A stretch of DNA of 64,000 nucleotides, from the NCBI RefSeq assembly GCF_000090795.2, contig NW_003546270.1, positions 304,836 to 368,835 of the forward strand, read 5' to 3'. Made by a program: the position numbers and the translations under genes. The notes under the pieces were generated by a model. That model saw nothing but the letters and a program-made list of their open reading frames with translations, was not told the origin of the DNA and searched no databases. Positions 1 to 11,400 of this stretch are shown here, one piece after another; within the stretch, counting starts at the first letter, position 1; every line of letters starts with the position of its first letter. This stretch comes from Amphimedon queenslandica. Lineage: Eukaryota > Porifera > Demospongiae > Haplosclerida > Niphatidae.

Positions 1-1316
1 GTCAAATGTGTGAAAAGTGGGGTTTAAAACGAATTGAAACTGATCCTTTAAATTTAAAAGCATGCTGTCTGAAATTCTACAGACACCAGTTTTCTTCATC
101 TAGGAATGAGAAGTATAATTTCTTAATTATAAAATGCATCATATAACTACTTCCTTTAAATGTAACTCAAGCTTCTTTAGAATTGGAAGAACTATGGCTA
201 TTGTTGTCATTTTTTCTGCACTAGCAATGTTAGTGTGATGAGCGAATGGCTTTAATATATCAAGTATTAATTCTAGCTGTTTCCATTGTCCTACAGAAAG
301 GCATTGCCAGTCAAGATCATCTGTTTCGCAAATACATAACATTTCAGTTCTAGGAGCCTAGACGGCATCTAAAACGCTAAATCCCAGCCAGTTGGACAAT
401 TACTGATAAGCTTTTTCATTGCTTTCTTTATTAACATTTCGTTGGTTCACAAGATTTTGGAAATTAAAGGCTTTGTTACATGTTGCTTTAGTTGCTTTAA
501 AAGAGGTAGTGATTTCAAACACTTTTTATGCTAGTTGTGAAGTATGAATGAAGTAACTGACTCAATTCCAGCCAACAAATGCAACAGTGTGTTCACATTC
601 CGCCTTTTGTATTTTTAGATCTCAGTAGTTGCAGTACTGCTTTCCTCCTCTTCATCAATAACTTTACCAGAATCACCACCTAAGTCATCTTCAACCTTAC
701 ATGTAATTTTATAAACACCTTCCTTGTCTTCCTCACTGTCAGCATTTTCTCTGAACACTGCAATTATGTTAGTGGCATTATCTCTTATGATTAGGAATAT
801 CTTCTGCTGGGTGCATCCAACTGTCTGCTAAAAGCCAAAGCTAAATGCTCACCTGTGTGTGGTGATGGGAACCTTTTTACAGCTATCGTTATATGATGTT
901 GGTTGTTACGTTTGGTGTAAAAGTGAGCTCTTACTCCCTAAAATGCATCTGATATACAAGGCTTTGTCCATATATCAGCACAAAGAGAAACGTGTCGTGC
1001 ATTTTCTATCATTGCCTTCAGCTTCTTAAATTTATAAACTTCCTTCACATGTATATACACACAGCAACCTCCGTGAATGTAGTTTTCAATAATTATACTG
1101 CAGCTTATTACGATGCATGTACTAACCCAGTTACATGCATCTGTTGTCTTGTCCTTAAGCTGAGGGCACATATCAGAAAGTGTTATGGCCATTGCCTGGT
1201 ACTCATTGGGTGTTGGACGTGGACACATTCCATAAATAACACCAGATTCTCTCAACAATATCAATTTCAGGTTCCCGTTTATACTTCCTCCTTAGTTCCA
1301 TCCTGGACTCTAAGTG
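1..1316 (-). pseudogene. BED-type hAT transposase remnant, C-terminal end runs off the window
   Basis: On the minus strand this stretch gives broken but collinear pieces of an hAT transposase. Around 1264-940 there is a segment ending in SLCADIWTK, the usual setting of the first catalytic aspartate. Next comes a block of the FYTKRNNQ..ITIAVKRFPSPHTGEHLA type, and at 342-139 a segment WQCLSVGQWKQLELILDILKPF with a downstream HL motif typical of the insertion/RNase H region. Several in-frame stops and frameshifts separate the pieces, so it cannot encode a working enzyme. The N-terminal side is cut at about 1317-1321, exactly where the inverted repeat of the neighbouring transposon begins, so that element probably inserted here. 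The C-terminal dimerisation region would lie left of base 1. I am confident of the family and not of the exact ends. Confidence 0.75.
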
Positions 1317-1320
1317 TATA

Positions 1321-1421
1321 GACCTTCCTGAAGCATGAATGGCGCTTGTTTCCTCAAAAATAATAAATGAGCTAGTCAACCAGAAGTTAATTTACCATGC
1401 CTACTGGTTGGGAAACTAGCA
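1321..1421 (+). repeat. Left terminal inverted repeat of the two-gene transposon
   Basis: The sequence starts GACCTTCCTGAAGCATG and matches the reverse complement of 5828-5924 with small indels. The shared core ATGCCTACTGGT at its inner edge contains the probable start codon of the SWIM-YqaJ-PHD gene (1397-1399). Confidence 0.75.
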
Positions 1422-3613
1422 AAGCGCGATGTGCTGCAGCTGTTAGTGATGGGCAGTACCAAATTTTTCCATTCAACTTCAATACCGCGTTATTCAGCCT
1501 TAAATGTTGATGGTACTGAGTACCTGTAGCATGAAATAGCCTGCACGTAGCCACTTTTAATTAATGACTCAATTTGATGAAAAAACTTAACTGATTGTTA
1601 ATAATCACTAACAGTTATAATGGCTAATGAATATTTAATGGGTGTGTCTTCCGGAACCAAAACCTCTGTCGGTATTACTTCGGGATTCGGTACCGGCAAA
1701 TTTAGCACAGCAACTGTGAAACCGGATACTTTGGAACTGATACCGGCCATCAGTAGCAGCAGTACATGTACGAGCAATGGGTGAGTACTACAAAAAGTTA
1801 GATGCTGTAGCGCAAGAGATACATAGACAAGCTGCAACTGCTAGATCTTGGCATTAAAGATGATCCATACAACCTTGCCTTGATGCTAATTTCATAAATG
1901 ACATGACCAAGTGGCCTCAAGTAGCCTGAATATGGCCATATATTTTGCTACTTCATTGAAAGGCTTTGGGTTTATAGAAGGAACCAGTTATTGAACTGAA
2001 AAAGTCTGCAAGCTTACAACTATTTCTGTACTGTACATGTCAGAACAGTCAGCATTTGGCCCCCTTAATACTGCTGTATATTGAAGGCAAGCATCACTCA
2101 TGTTAGAACTCACCTGACAAAGCACATAAAGCATGGGTTGGCTTAAAATAATTATTGTGGAGAACTCATCACTGTTCATTGTAACACTATGGCAGTGAAA
2201 GTTGTAATTATAATTATGATGATAATCATGTCTTTTTTCATTCATGTAGCCTAGGTGAATGATGCTCTCACTCTGCAGTAATTCTTTTTGAAGTAGATGC
2301 TGCTGTCAAAAATTGTTTGACATTAGTGAAATCAAGTTTTAGCTACTGGAATCAATGTTTCAGTTAATAAGGCACTTAATATGTTTTTGCCACGTACTGC
2401 ATTTATTATTTTACTAGCATGAACAAGCAGTAATCATAGTCATCAAGTTTTGAAAGAAATGTTTGTTGACGAGTGAAGTGTCTGCCAAGACTGATGAGAC
2501 CAACTGAATCAGAGATTTCATAATTTCTTCATGGCTTCTAGAAATAAGTCCTGATGCTGCAGTCTTGAGTTAATGCCACAGAGGATACGTTTCTCATTCT
2601 TCTTCCATCTCTGTTACTAACACCAGTATTCCGCCAACTATTTTTTCTTAGTACAATGCAAAGTATAAAAATCTCAGCAAAGACGATCTCTAAAAAGAAT
2701 GCAACAGTTTTTAACGAAGAGCTACTAATAAGGAATAATGAATCAGCTTATTTTTAATTCTACTCAAATTCAGGGTCAATTATTTCTATAGCATGAACAT
2801 CGGTGGGGTTATCTAACAGCTTTAAAGATTAGTGCTATTTGTAAAACATCAGTAGCTAAACCATCAAGATCTATTCTAATAAAAATCCTTTGTAGAGGTA
2901 CAGTTCCTAATACTGAACCAGTTCAGTGGGGTAGAAAGGCAAGAGAGAAAGGCATTGGCTGCAAACATGGAGGTATCTCATGCTAAACATGATTTACTGG
3001 AAGAGTCAAAGTGTGGCTTATTTATAAGCTCTGTAGCTCCTCATGTCAGTGCATTTGCTGATGTTATGGTTTTGTACATGCTGTGGGCCTGGTGTGTCGG
3101 AAAGTAAGTTTCCTTGTAGCATCAAGGACAAGTTACCAGTTTGTGCTTCCTGTATTGTCAAAGTTGATGGGCAACTTCATTTAAGGGTAGATGTGCACAT
3201 TTGATTGTTTGTACAGTGATTTTGTGTCCGGACACCTGTTGACACATACATAAAAAGAATTTTCTATGATGCCAAATTTATGTTAGTCATGGTACCAAAC
3301 TGCATGCTTTTTTTGGTAATGTGATTCTACATTTTCAGAATGCGCTGTTGATAATGGTAAGGATGACTATTTCTGTTTATGTTGTAAGGAAGAATCAGGC
3401 AAAATGATAGCATGTGACAGCATACAATGTAACATTGGATCGTACCATTATCAGTGTCTTAACATTCCACACCCTTTCGAACTAACAGATGATGAATTGT
3501 GGTTTTGTCCTCATAGTGAAAGAAAAACTCACGCTCAATATAATCATATATTGAACTTAAAAAAGCATTTAATAACAATAATGTTTCACAAGAATTTAAA
3601 AAAAATTTGTTAA
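1397..3613 (+). pseudogene. SWIM zinc finger-YqaJ exonuclease-PHD finger protein (broken)
   Basis: This is a decayed protein of the kind found in multicopy families of sponges and cnidarians. The start at 1397 (MPTGWETSK) lies in the terminal repeat. An hAT MITE at 1444-1755 splits the N-terminus. Next are LGIKDDPYNL (about 1850) and a SLEAYNYF-like block (about 2010). A SWIM finger follows: VHCN near 2180 and CSH near 2265, with one ligand cysteine lost and a TGA just before CSH. The two halves are separated by an intron-like stretch ending TTCATGTAG. A YqaJ domain follows, with KPSRSILIKIL, PVQWGRKARE (about 2920) and KCGLFIS (about 3015); the SPDG and EVK parts of the usual nuclease site are degraded. 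A PHD finger ends the protein (3376-3522, FCLCC...CDS...HYQC...WFC), lacking its last cysteine. Many stops make it non-functional. Confidence 0.7.
1444..1755. mobile_element. 312-bp hAT-type MITE
   Basis: The ends read TAGTGATGGGCAGTACC and, inverted, TACTGATGGCCGGTATC, which is typical of hAT termini. The flanking 8-mers GCAGCTGT (1436-1443) and GCAGCAGT (1756-1763) match at 7 of 8 positions, fitting an aged 8-bp hAT target duplication. It holds no coding capacity and sits in the first exon of the SWIM-YqaJ-PHD gene. Confidence 0.7.
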
Positions 3614-5731
3614 TGCTCCACAACTTATTAATATTTGCATGCTCCTTATCTCACTTATGTTTCAGCAACTTCACAGAAGTAGGACCTAGTAAAATTTTAT
3701 ATTTTTTTGTATTCATTCAATTACTCATTCCACATGAATCTGTAACGTTAACAATTGCTTTGAACACTACTTCTTTTTGTGATAATTGTTGTATACCCCT
3801 TGTGAAAGCAGGTATTTCTAATGTTGCACCACAAAAAGCAATGTCTTCACCTATTGTAAAGCCTCTGTCAGCAAATAATGTGTCTCCAGGTTCAACATGT
3901 TGAAGAAAGCCACCCCTTTGTGTGATGACCTTATTAGATAATTTCCCTCTAGCATTTAAGATACTGTCTATCTGGAAATTTTTAATGGGCTTTTAATTCA
4001 ACTGCATTAGAATTAAGCAAAACATTAGATTACCCATTTAATTACATGCCACATTCAACAATACTAAATTAGTAAAAATAAAATCACAGCATAATTTTAA
4101 AACTCATAGTTGTATGATACTAATTTCCTGATCTACAGTACTTCCACATGGTGTTATAGAAATTAATAACTTTTGTGCCTTTGTAATTAAAGTATGTCAG
4201 ACTCCTTGCTTTAAGGTAAGTGTTTATTTCAAAACAGTCAATAATTGCAATGCATTGATGATAGAGATGTTTAAAAGCTGTTGGCAAATTTTCCTTCATT
4301 ATTATTTTGGATGGCTGCTTAATTACGAAACGCAAACAAAAGTATGCCACTACCAGCCACTTCTGAACGATCCTACCTGCTCTAGTGGTAAAACAAAATA
4401 AAAGTGTAAAGGAGTCCAAGATGAAGCTGTACCAAAAACAAAAGAAATTCATCTTTTAATTAAAGTGAAAATGATGGATCCCCATGTGGAGCAAGAAAGT
4501 TATACAATTACAGAGACATTCCATGTTTGGAAAGTGGTAAAGAACTTGGTGTTCTCATCATCTTCAGAAATGAAGTCCATATTCATAGTTTTGCTGTGCA
4601 ACTTCATCTTCAAAACCTCATTTTCATGCAAAAATTTAATCTAGACTAGTTCCATATGATTCAGTTTGTTGCTCCAAGTGCACTACAGAACGACCAGTAT
4701 CTCGCATTTTCCATCAATTCCTCATCTGGTTTACCAGAGGTACTAGTGTCTCCATTGTAGCAAGTTCCTTTACTGATAAAGACCTGAGTTTTTCATAGTT
4801 TCTACTGGTTCACAGCTGTTGCAAAGTCGTCATCAATTCTTTCAATATTATGCATTAGTGCCTCTCTTTTTTTTACCTTCTATTAAATTTTATTTTAAAA
4901 TTTCCTCCTGTTCTTCCTCTTGATAAATCAATTCAGCAATCACTTCTTGAACATGCTTACAAAATTCTACGGTCTCTTTTTCTTTTTGTCCCTTCTCTTC
5001 TCATTACCTTTGGACATTTCTTCTTTCTCTAATCTCTTTTTCTATCCTTCCAGAGACTTGCTTCTTCTTTCAAGCAATAGCTGCTTAGAAACTGCAAAGT
5101 TAGGCTGATCTACATGTACCTGTGTTACTTAAATGGCTGTATTGCTACGTCAAATTATCCAGTTCACACTGTTCTGATCTTTCGCAGGCACTTTTTGATA
5201 TATGTGACCATAATTGACAAAAGGGCCCTTATGGCGGATTTTAAAATTGATCTTAATAATGGCAAATATCAACCTGTGAGTGCTTTGTTAGACAATCATT
5301 ATTTCTAAAAGTTTCATGGTAACTTTTTGCATCCTGTGGAGTAATTTTATGATAAATGGGGCTCAGGAAGTTGGATTTCTTAGGCTAGAAAGACAAATTT
5401 CACTACCCGCCATAAGGTACCTTTTGTCAATTATGGTCACATATCTGGCAACTTTGATAAGTCATAGTCTGGGTGAGTAGACTGTCATTATGGTTTTCCT
5501 GTTGTAATAACATTGCCAATGAAGCAAGGTGAATTACTTCACCTCATACATGATATGAAATGGTCATCACATACTTCTGCAATGAGATGTTGGTTGCCAC
5601 AAGTCTTTTGCAACTGTAGCCTCCCACCTGCTACATCTTTCCATGTTCATTAATGGAAACTAATGAAAGCCCAGTCCCTTTTTCTTCCAAACGAAGTTGG
5701 TACAACCAATGGCACAACAATTATTCACCAT
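3590..5731 (-). pseudogene. THAP-coiled coil-DDE_Tnp_4 transposase (broken)
   Basis: The minus-strand start at 5731 opens a THAP zinc finger: CCAIGCTN, GLGFH.FP, RW..TVAKDLWQPTSH and, after a frame change, VCDDHFIS (5731 to about 5540). A MITE then interrupts the gene (5203-5441). A lysine/glutamate-rich, probably coiled-coil stretch follows (about 5090-4880). The catalytic domain has PTAFKHLYHQCIAIIDCFEI (about 4290-4220; first aspartate in IIDC), a YK..TKVI block, SNKVITQRGGFLQHVEPGD and LFADRGF with the second aspartate (about 3870). The end (LLKHK.DKEHANINKLWSI) fits the family C-terminus, but the stretch that should hold the third acidic residue is mutated. Stops and frameshifts show it is dead. 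THAP domains in transposases bind the element ends. It is convergent with the nuclease gene of the same element. Confidence 0.78.
5203..5441. mobile_element. MITE family B, full copy (TIR TGTGACCATAATTGACAAAAGG)
   Basis: The element has 35-bp terminal inverted repeats with two mismatches (TGTGACCATAATTGACAAAA ... to CTTATGGCGG) and TA on both sides. It has no ORF. Another full copy is at 31660-31889, with partial copies at 15696-15822 and 21799-21972. TA flanks and long inverted ends suggest mobilisation by a Tc1/mariner-type enzyme. Confidence 0.85.
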
Positions 5732-5827
5732 TCCTCTTCCAGTAATCAGCAACGAGCTTGGCTCGGAGCTCTCAACCAGTAGTTTACACACAAAGATTTA
5801 GATATGACTACTGCAGTACATTGCAGT

Positions 5828-5924
5828 GCTTTCCCACCAGTAGGCATCGGAAATTAAGTAACGGTAGACAAGTTCATTTATTATTCATGAAAAAATAAGC
5901 TTCCACCTAAGCACGAGGAAGGTC
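5828..5924 (-). repeat. Right terminal inverted repeat of the two-gene transposon
   Basis: The reverse complement begins GACCTTCCTCGTGCTTAGG and pairs with 1321-1421. The inner edge is about 95 bp upstream of the THAP start codon. Confidence 0.75.
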
Positions 5925-6267
5925 TATAATTTGGTAATGTGCGAGGTGTTGGCAGTGGCTTTTCATTACTAGGACGTAAGAAAGTTTTAGGGCATATTAT
6001 TAATTAAATTTAATTAACCATTAATATGTTATTCAACTAGTGGCTAATTAAATTTATATGCACTATCTTCTCCTAGCTTTGTGGTTACTTATAATAACAG
6101 TGGGGGTGGTGACAGCACTTAATTAACATGGAGAAGTGGTACTGTTACAGCCCTTTACACTATACTTTGATCATAGTAGATGATTCCTTGGCCACAGGTG
6201 GGAAGCAGGCCGGCCGGCCACTCCGTAAAACCCCACCTATTATTTTTTAAGTTAATTTTCAAAAACA
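5925..6267. other. AT-rich intergenic stretch
   Basis: It contains TTAATTAAATTTAATTAACC-type sequence and a short GC-rich GGCCGGCCGGCC tract near 6210. No coding potential was recognised. The right part may belong to the 5' end of the following Tc1-like element, but I could not define its inverted repeats. Confidence 0.4.
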
Positions 6268-7558
6268 ATGTTGTCCAGTGAGCCATCTTGCACGAAAGCA
6301 TATTCAGATATACGTTGGAAGATAGTGTGGCTGAGAATTGGAAAAAAATGTCTCTTAGATCAATTGCCAATCAACTGCATTGGATATTGGCACTGTTTCA
6401 AGAACTATGAAGCAGTTTAAATTAAGTGGAGATGTGACAAAGGTTTTTCAATCAGAAAGTAGGCCTTATTTGAGGACTCTTAATTGCTCTCGTGAATTCT
6501 TCATCATTGCAGAGAATCTAAGCCTATATCTTAAAGGAGCACGGACACGAAAGTGCATGCATCCTATGGCTTCATGTGCGCAAGAATACAGATCAATAAA
6601 GGTTGTGGCATTGCGACCCATGTGATACAATGGATTCTGGATCTTCAAGTGTAAGTGTCTCCACAGTGACTGGTTTTCATACATACACATACTGAAGGAT
6701 TTCTGGCATTATGATGCTCAGCACCAAGCCTGAAGTCCAGCAATATTTCTTCGTAGGTGAACTTTGACAGTCGCCATTTTGTAAATCTCACGTGAGCTAA
6801 AACACTACGTCATCTTGATTATTTGGTCCAAAAATCAAGATGACGCACTTCCGTGTCCGTGCTCCTTTAATGAATTGTCATTACTAAAAGAGTGGCTGGA
6901 TTGCAAGTATCAACAGCAACCGTATGTCGCCTCTTGAGACGATATGCGTACACAAAAAAGACTATTCAATAAGTATGTAGCCGAAGATCAGGAGCTCAAA
7001 GAGCAGCCTTTAATAAAAATATGTTGCTGTATGGAAGTTGCAAAATGGTGTGGTTGGATGAAACAGGCAGTGCAGGCATTTGTTGAGAAAAATGGATATG
7101 CACTGAAAGAAGAGAGGGCAGTGAAACATACAAATTTGTCTAGAGGGAAGACATTTAATGTCATATTACCTATTTGAGTTGAATGGGCACTGACTTCATT
7201 CCTAACTGAAGGTACCTTTACAGCTATTACATTTTTAGACTTCATTCGTGGTGTTCTTTTACCAATGCTGCATATATTTAGTGTAACTCATTCAATGATA
7301 ATAATGGATAATCTATTAGTTCATAGTGAAACTACAGATACATTATTAAATGAATCAGGCACTGTAGTACAATACCTCTCAACATACAGTCCTGACCTAA
7401 GTCTATTAAAGAAGAATTTAGTTACAATGAATACTATTTGAAATTGCATGAGGACATATTGGAAGCCACTGATGACCCAATAACAATAATAAAGGCAGCT
7501 ATAGCAAGCATTACTAAAGTAATGTGCAGACAATGGATTACCCACTCTGGATATGATG
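6268..7558 (+). pseudogene. Tc1-like transposase split by a TTAA MITE
   Basis: The start ATG at 6268 leads into the helix-turn-helix SDIRWKIVWLRIGKKMSLRS, then a frame change, then TVSRTMKQFKLSGDVTK. After the nested MITE (6535-6866) the same protein resumes in frame through QKRLFNKYVAEDQEL. The catalytic core follows: MVWLDETGS (first aspartate, about 7050), FLDFIRGVLLP, MIIMDNLLVH (second aspartate, about 7300), and YSPDLS, after which the NPIEE-like acidic pair is found only in another frame (IKEEFSYNEYYL, about 7400). It therefore has at least two frameshifts and one stop besides the MITE. This enzyme class cuts and pastes DNA at TA sites. Terminal repeats were not identified. Confidence 0.85.
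6535..6866. mobile_element. 332-bp MITE in TTAA, Kolobok-like ends
   Basis: The ends are AGGAGCACGGACACG...CGTGTCCGTGCTCCT, nearly perfect inverted repeats of about 22 bp. TTAA sits on both sides (6531-6534 and 6867-6870). TTAA targets with a 5'-AGG terminus fit Kolobok; piggyBac also uses TTAA but usually starts with C. No ORF belongs to the element. The host transposase frame on either side matches once the element and one TTAA are discounted. Confidence 0.85.
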
Positions 7559-8435
7559 TATAGGTTTTGTTTCACATGATTACTGTCAATTTCAAATGAT
7601 CAAAACATTATAAACAATGACTAAACTGATAATTAAATTTATTAATAATTTATTGTAATCATACAATGCAATCTTAATCATTTAACAATTTTGACAATAA
7701 CAACATTCTTTATTAATGAACATGAACTTTTATTAATCATAACAGTGACATAGTATTGTCAAAATCAAACATACTACAGTTGCTGAATATGAGACAGTAT
7801 TTTCTTTTGCAGGTCATCATACTGCTCTTGAGTGAAACATGTTTCATCAGAAGACTATGCCACTTTTCAAGTTAATCCATACATGGAGAACAAAGCTCAA
7901 TTATATTTTTGCAAGGAGAAAATGATGAATTTGATGTTACATTTTAATTACTTTTACTCTTACTTGAAGAAAAGGCTTGTCAGCAGGATCATCAATAGAA
8001 TTGTGTTTCTTAAGATAGATCATGTGTGCCCATGCATGCAACTGTTCAATGCTATATGTGCCAGTATGTTTCTCAGACAAGCAATCTCATCAACTTCACT
8101 CCTGGTCTGTAACAAAAGATCACTCTTAGATTGCACAGATGAAACCTTATTATTACTGGATCTGCTACAGTGATGCTTAGCTGGTGGTTCTTCTGATTGT
8201 TTTACAACTTCCTTTTCACTTAGCAAATACCATAACATAACTTTTTTTCTTTCTTTGCTTTCCCTGTACATATTCTTTAGGTCTTTACATGCCTTTAGCA
8301 ACATTCCCACATTGTATGTATCTCAATTGATATAAGACAATATCTAAACTAGGACATTTCTCCTTAATGGTTTCTTTCAATTTGCTGACATGATGAAACT
8401 GATATTTAACATTTCAAAAGTTATGAACAGTATAA

Positions 8436-11400
8436 CAGTGGCGGATCCAGAAATGGGGAAGGGGGGTTCAAATGGTGCGCGAAGCACGCCAATTTTTTGG
8501 CGACACCCCCTTTTGCGTGGCCATATGACTTGTTTTTCACGTATATGCCTATATTATATGCGCGGGCGGCAGTTATTATTATTATTACGCCATTATTATT
8601 ATGTAATGACATAAGCATAATTGCTAATAATTGGTTTAATCATCTCTCAACATAAAGGACAAGGCCATTCTCCTGGGATGAAACTTCGTAAAGTCCTCTA
8701 CCAGTTGTTTCAGCTTCATTGGAGTCGTTAAATTGTTACAGCGATCACGATTGACCTTCATAATGGCAAGACTACTGAGCCTAGTTTCAGACATGGTGGA
8801 GCGACGAACAGTTTTGAAAAGATTAAGCTGGCTGAAACTTCTCTCACTTTCACAGGATGTTATAGGGAGAGTTAAAGCTATCCTAAGAAGAGTATGTAGA
8901 TTTAAAAACTGGAAAGAGCTACACAATTTAAGAGCATCTACCAATTTATTGGGTGGGTCTTCTCCACTGTGTCTCCATTTGGCTCTCCATGTGTTGAATT
9001 CTGTCTCAATCATGACAGGGTGAGGTAGATGTGCTTCATAAAACTGAACAGTATGAACGAGATCATTTGGAAGATTCTCTTTATCAGCAGATTTTATGCA
9101 ATCACTTGGTAATAGGTTCATAATACCTAGAACAATCTTACTTGCTGGATTTTCAACAAATCTGCTTTCCAACTCTGAAACAATATGCGACAGAAACTCA
9201 TCATATAGTGTGATTCTATAGAAGTCCTCCGGAGATAAACAAGGAGGATTATTACGATGTATTTGTCTTCCAGTGACTTGTGGTTTAGTTAGCTAATATC
9301 CTTCTCCGTGAAGTGTCACTCCCATTTTAGTAGCAGAAGCAAATACCTTCTTAAACTCTAATCCTGACTGTTGGCGTAGTGACTTAAAAGTAGAGACAAC
9401 AGAGGTGATAGCATTGTATGCATAGATGACATTTATTGCCTGCATCTGGAGTTTTACTGTCAGATCTATAAGAAGAGTCATGACTTGAAGAAGAATATGA
9501 AATGAAACTAAGAGAAAAGGTGACTGAAGCTGGAAAAGGAATCCATTTGCTCTGGTAACTGTCTCCCCATCCCAGCCCCAATCAGTTCCTAGGTCAGTGT
9601 GTAGACTGGGGTGAGCCATGGCATCAAGTGATGAATGTATAGCTTCATGAAGAAGCTCCATGAATATTGTGTAGGACTCTATACGCTCCACCCAACGTGT
9701 TCTGCAAGCATCTTTCAGCTTATTAGCTCTAGACTCTGAGCTACTCTTCACCTCAACAGCTTTATCCAGTAGCCTCTGCCTCTTTGCCGAATAGCTAAAG
9801 AATCTGGCAATTTCTCCAATGCATGATTCAGCACTTTTAAAAGCTAAGATGGAGCAAGATGATACTATGTGTTGGCTACTGGTAAATCATGTGAGTGAAG
9901 CCATTGGAGAATAGCCTTACCTAATATGTTGCCTGTAATTCTCTCAACCTCTATAAAATCAACAAAGACCTCTTTATTGCCATCTTCAGTGAAGTATCTC
10001 AGAACAAGGGACAGTTCTTCTTTGTTGGCAGCATCAGTGACTTCATCTGCAATGACTGAGTAAAAATGAGCCCTTTTCACCTCATCTAGGATCTCCTTTT
10101 GAATCTTCTGGCCAACAACACTGATTAGCTCATTTTGAATGGTTTTCGAGGTGCATTTTGCATTTTTAGGAGTACTGACCAAGTGATTTGCTAAAATGGG
10201 ATCTGTTTCAGCTCTAAATCTAATTATCTCAACAAAGTTACCATCATTGCCACAACCTTCATCTAATACCCAATTAACATTATCATCTCGGTGCCCTTGA
10301 AAAGGTAAGCCTTGCTTTCCACATAATATCACTATTTTTAACAGTGACTCTATGACTTTTCTGTTTCTTTCTATGATACGGTGGGCTTCACAGTCTAAAA
10401 GAGTGTCGACTCCCTCTGAAGGATTATTATATATTCGTAAGAACTCATTCATTTTAGCTATGGAAGACTGATGGTAGTCATTCCTAGCATGAGCATTAGC
10501 CTTGTCTGACTTTTTAATCCATGCTTTGAATGGTGCAGTAACAAATTGGCAATGAGACTGACGACGGACTTCATCTGGAGCAAAGAAAACACAGGCACGG
10601 CAGAACACTCCAACAACATGGTGACTATAATGAAGCCATGGAAACTTCTTCATCCATGTTGGTTGAAACTGTCGATTGCAACCAGTAGACTGTCGTGTAA
10701 GTAATGGATTGAAATCAGGCTCTCTCTTCAGTATGCGAAAAATATAGTCTCTGGAAATATTGCTAGTACGAATATTTCTATGAGTTTCAAGGAGTTGACC
10801 TATGTCACAAATTAACTCCCTATCATCAGGTAAAGCTAGATAATTAAATCTAATTGAATTCAAGGAATACTATTCTCTTACATTCATATGTAGGATCAAA
10901 ATTCGTGTCTTTGATCAAAGCATCACTAGTGCTAGTATTATAAGAGACTATAGCAGAGCTTGCATCAGTGCATGGTCCTGATGCAGTGGCCTCTTCACGA
11001 TTATCAATTTGGTCTGACTGAGAGATGGACTGAGTCTGCATTTCAGTTTCAGACTCAATGCATACATAATTATTACATTCATTTATCATTTTTATTGTAC
11101 CTAGTCTATTTCTTTTAGAAAAGAAACTTGTAATTGAAGTAGTTGACTTTCTCTTAGACATGATAAAGCTGGCTTGTTATCAGGTGCAGACAATTAACCA
11201 CAGACATGTGTAACCACAAACATGTGTGCTATAATAGCTAGGCGGTGCATGCAGCTATGCATGTGATTAAAGCAAGTTCCAACCCACAAGTTTGAGTTTT
11301 AACCTGTAAGCAACTGAGGTAAGGAAAGTGCTGGCCGGAATGGCTGCTTGCTTGACTCAACCTGAGAAGATCATAGACCCACTTGCTAGCTAAGTTATTT

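Larger units (their letters stand above)
1321..5924. mobile_element. Two-gene DNA transposon with ~100-bp terminal inverted repeats
   Basis: Both ends begin GACCTTCCT reading inward, and the similarity continues imperfectly for about 100 bp (about three quarters identical, sharing AATAATAAATGA, TTAATTT and ATGCCTACTGGT). TATA is present immediately outside both ends, so a TA or TATA target duplication is possible. Inside are two convergent coding remnants: a SWIM-YqaJ-PHD gene on plus (from 1397) and a THAP-coiled coil-DDE transposase gene on minus (from 5731). Their 3' ends meet near 3600. Two small elements are nested inside, at 1444-1755 and 5203-5441. THAP plus DDE_Tnp_4 architecture points to the ISL2EU/IS5-like part of transposon diversity. 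The pairing with a nuclease gene is read from this arrangement. Confidence 0.72.

Noticed and set aside
8390-9023. Plus-strand frames over the hAT 3' region
   Set aside because: Shadow of the minus-strand dimerisation domain.
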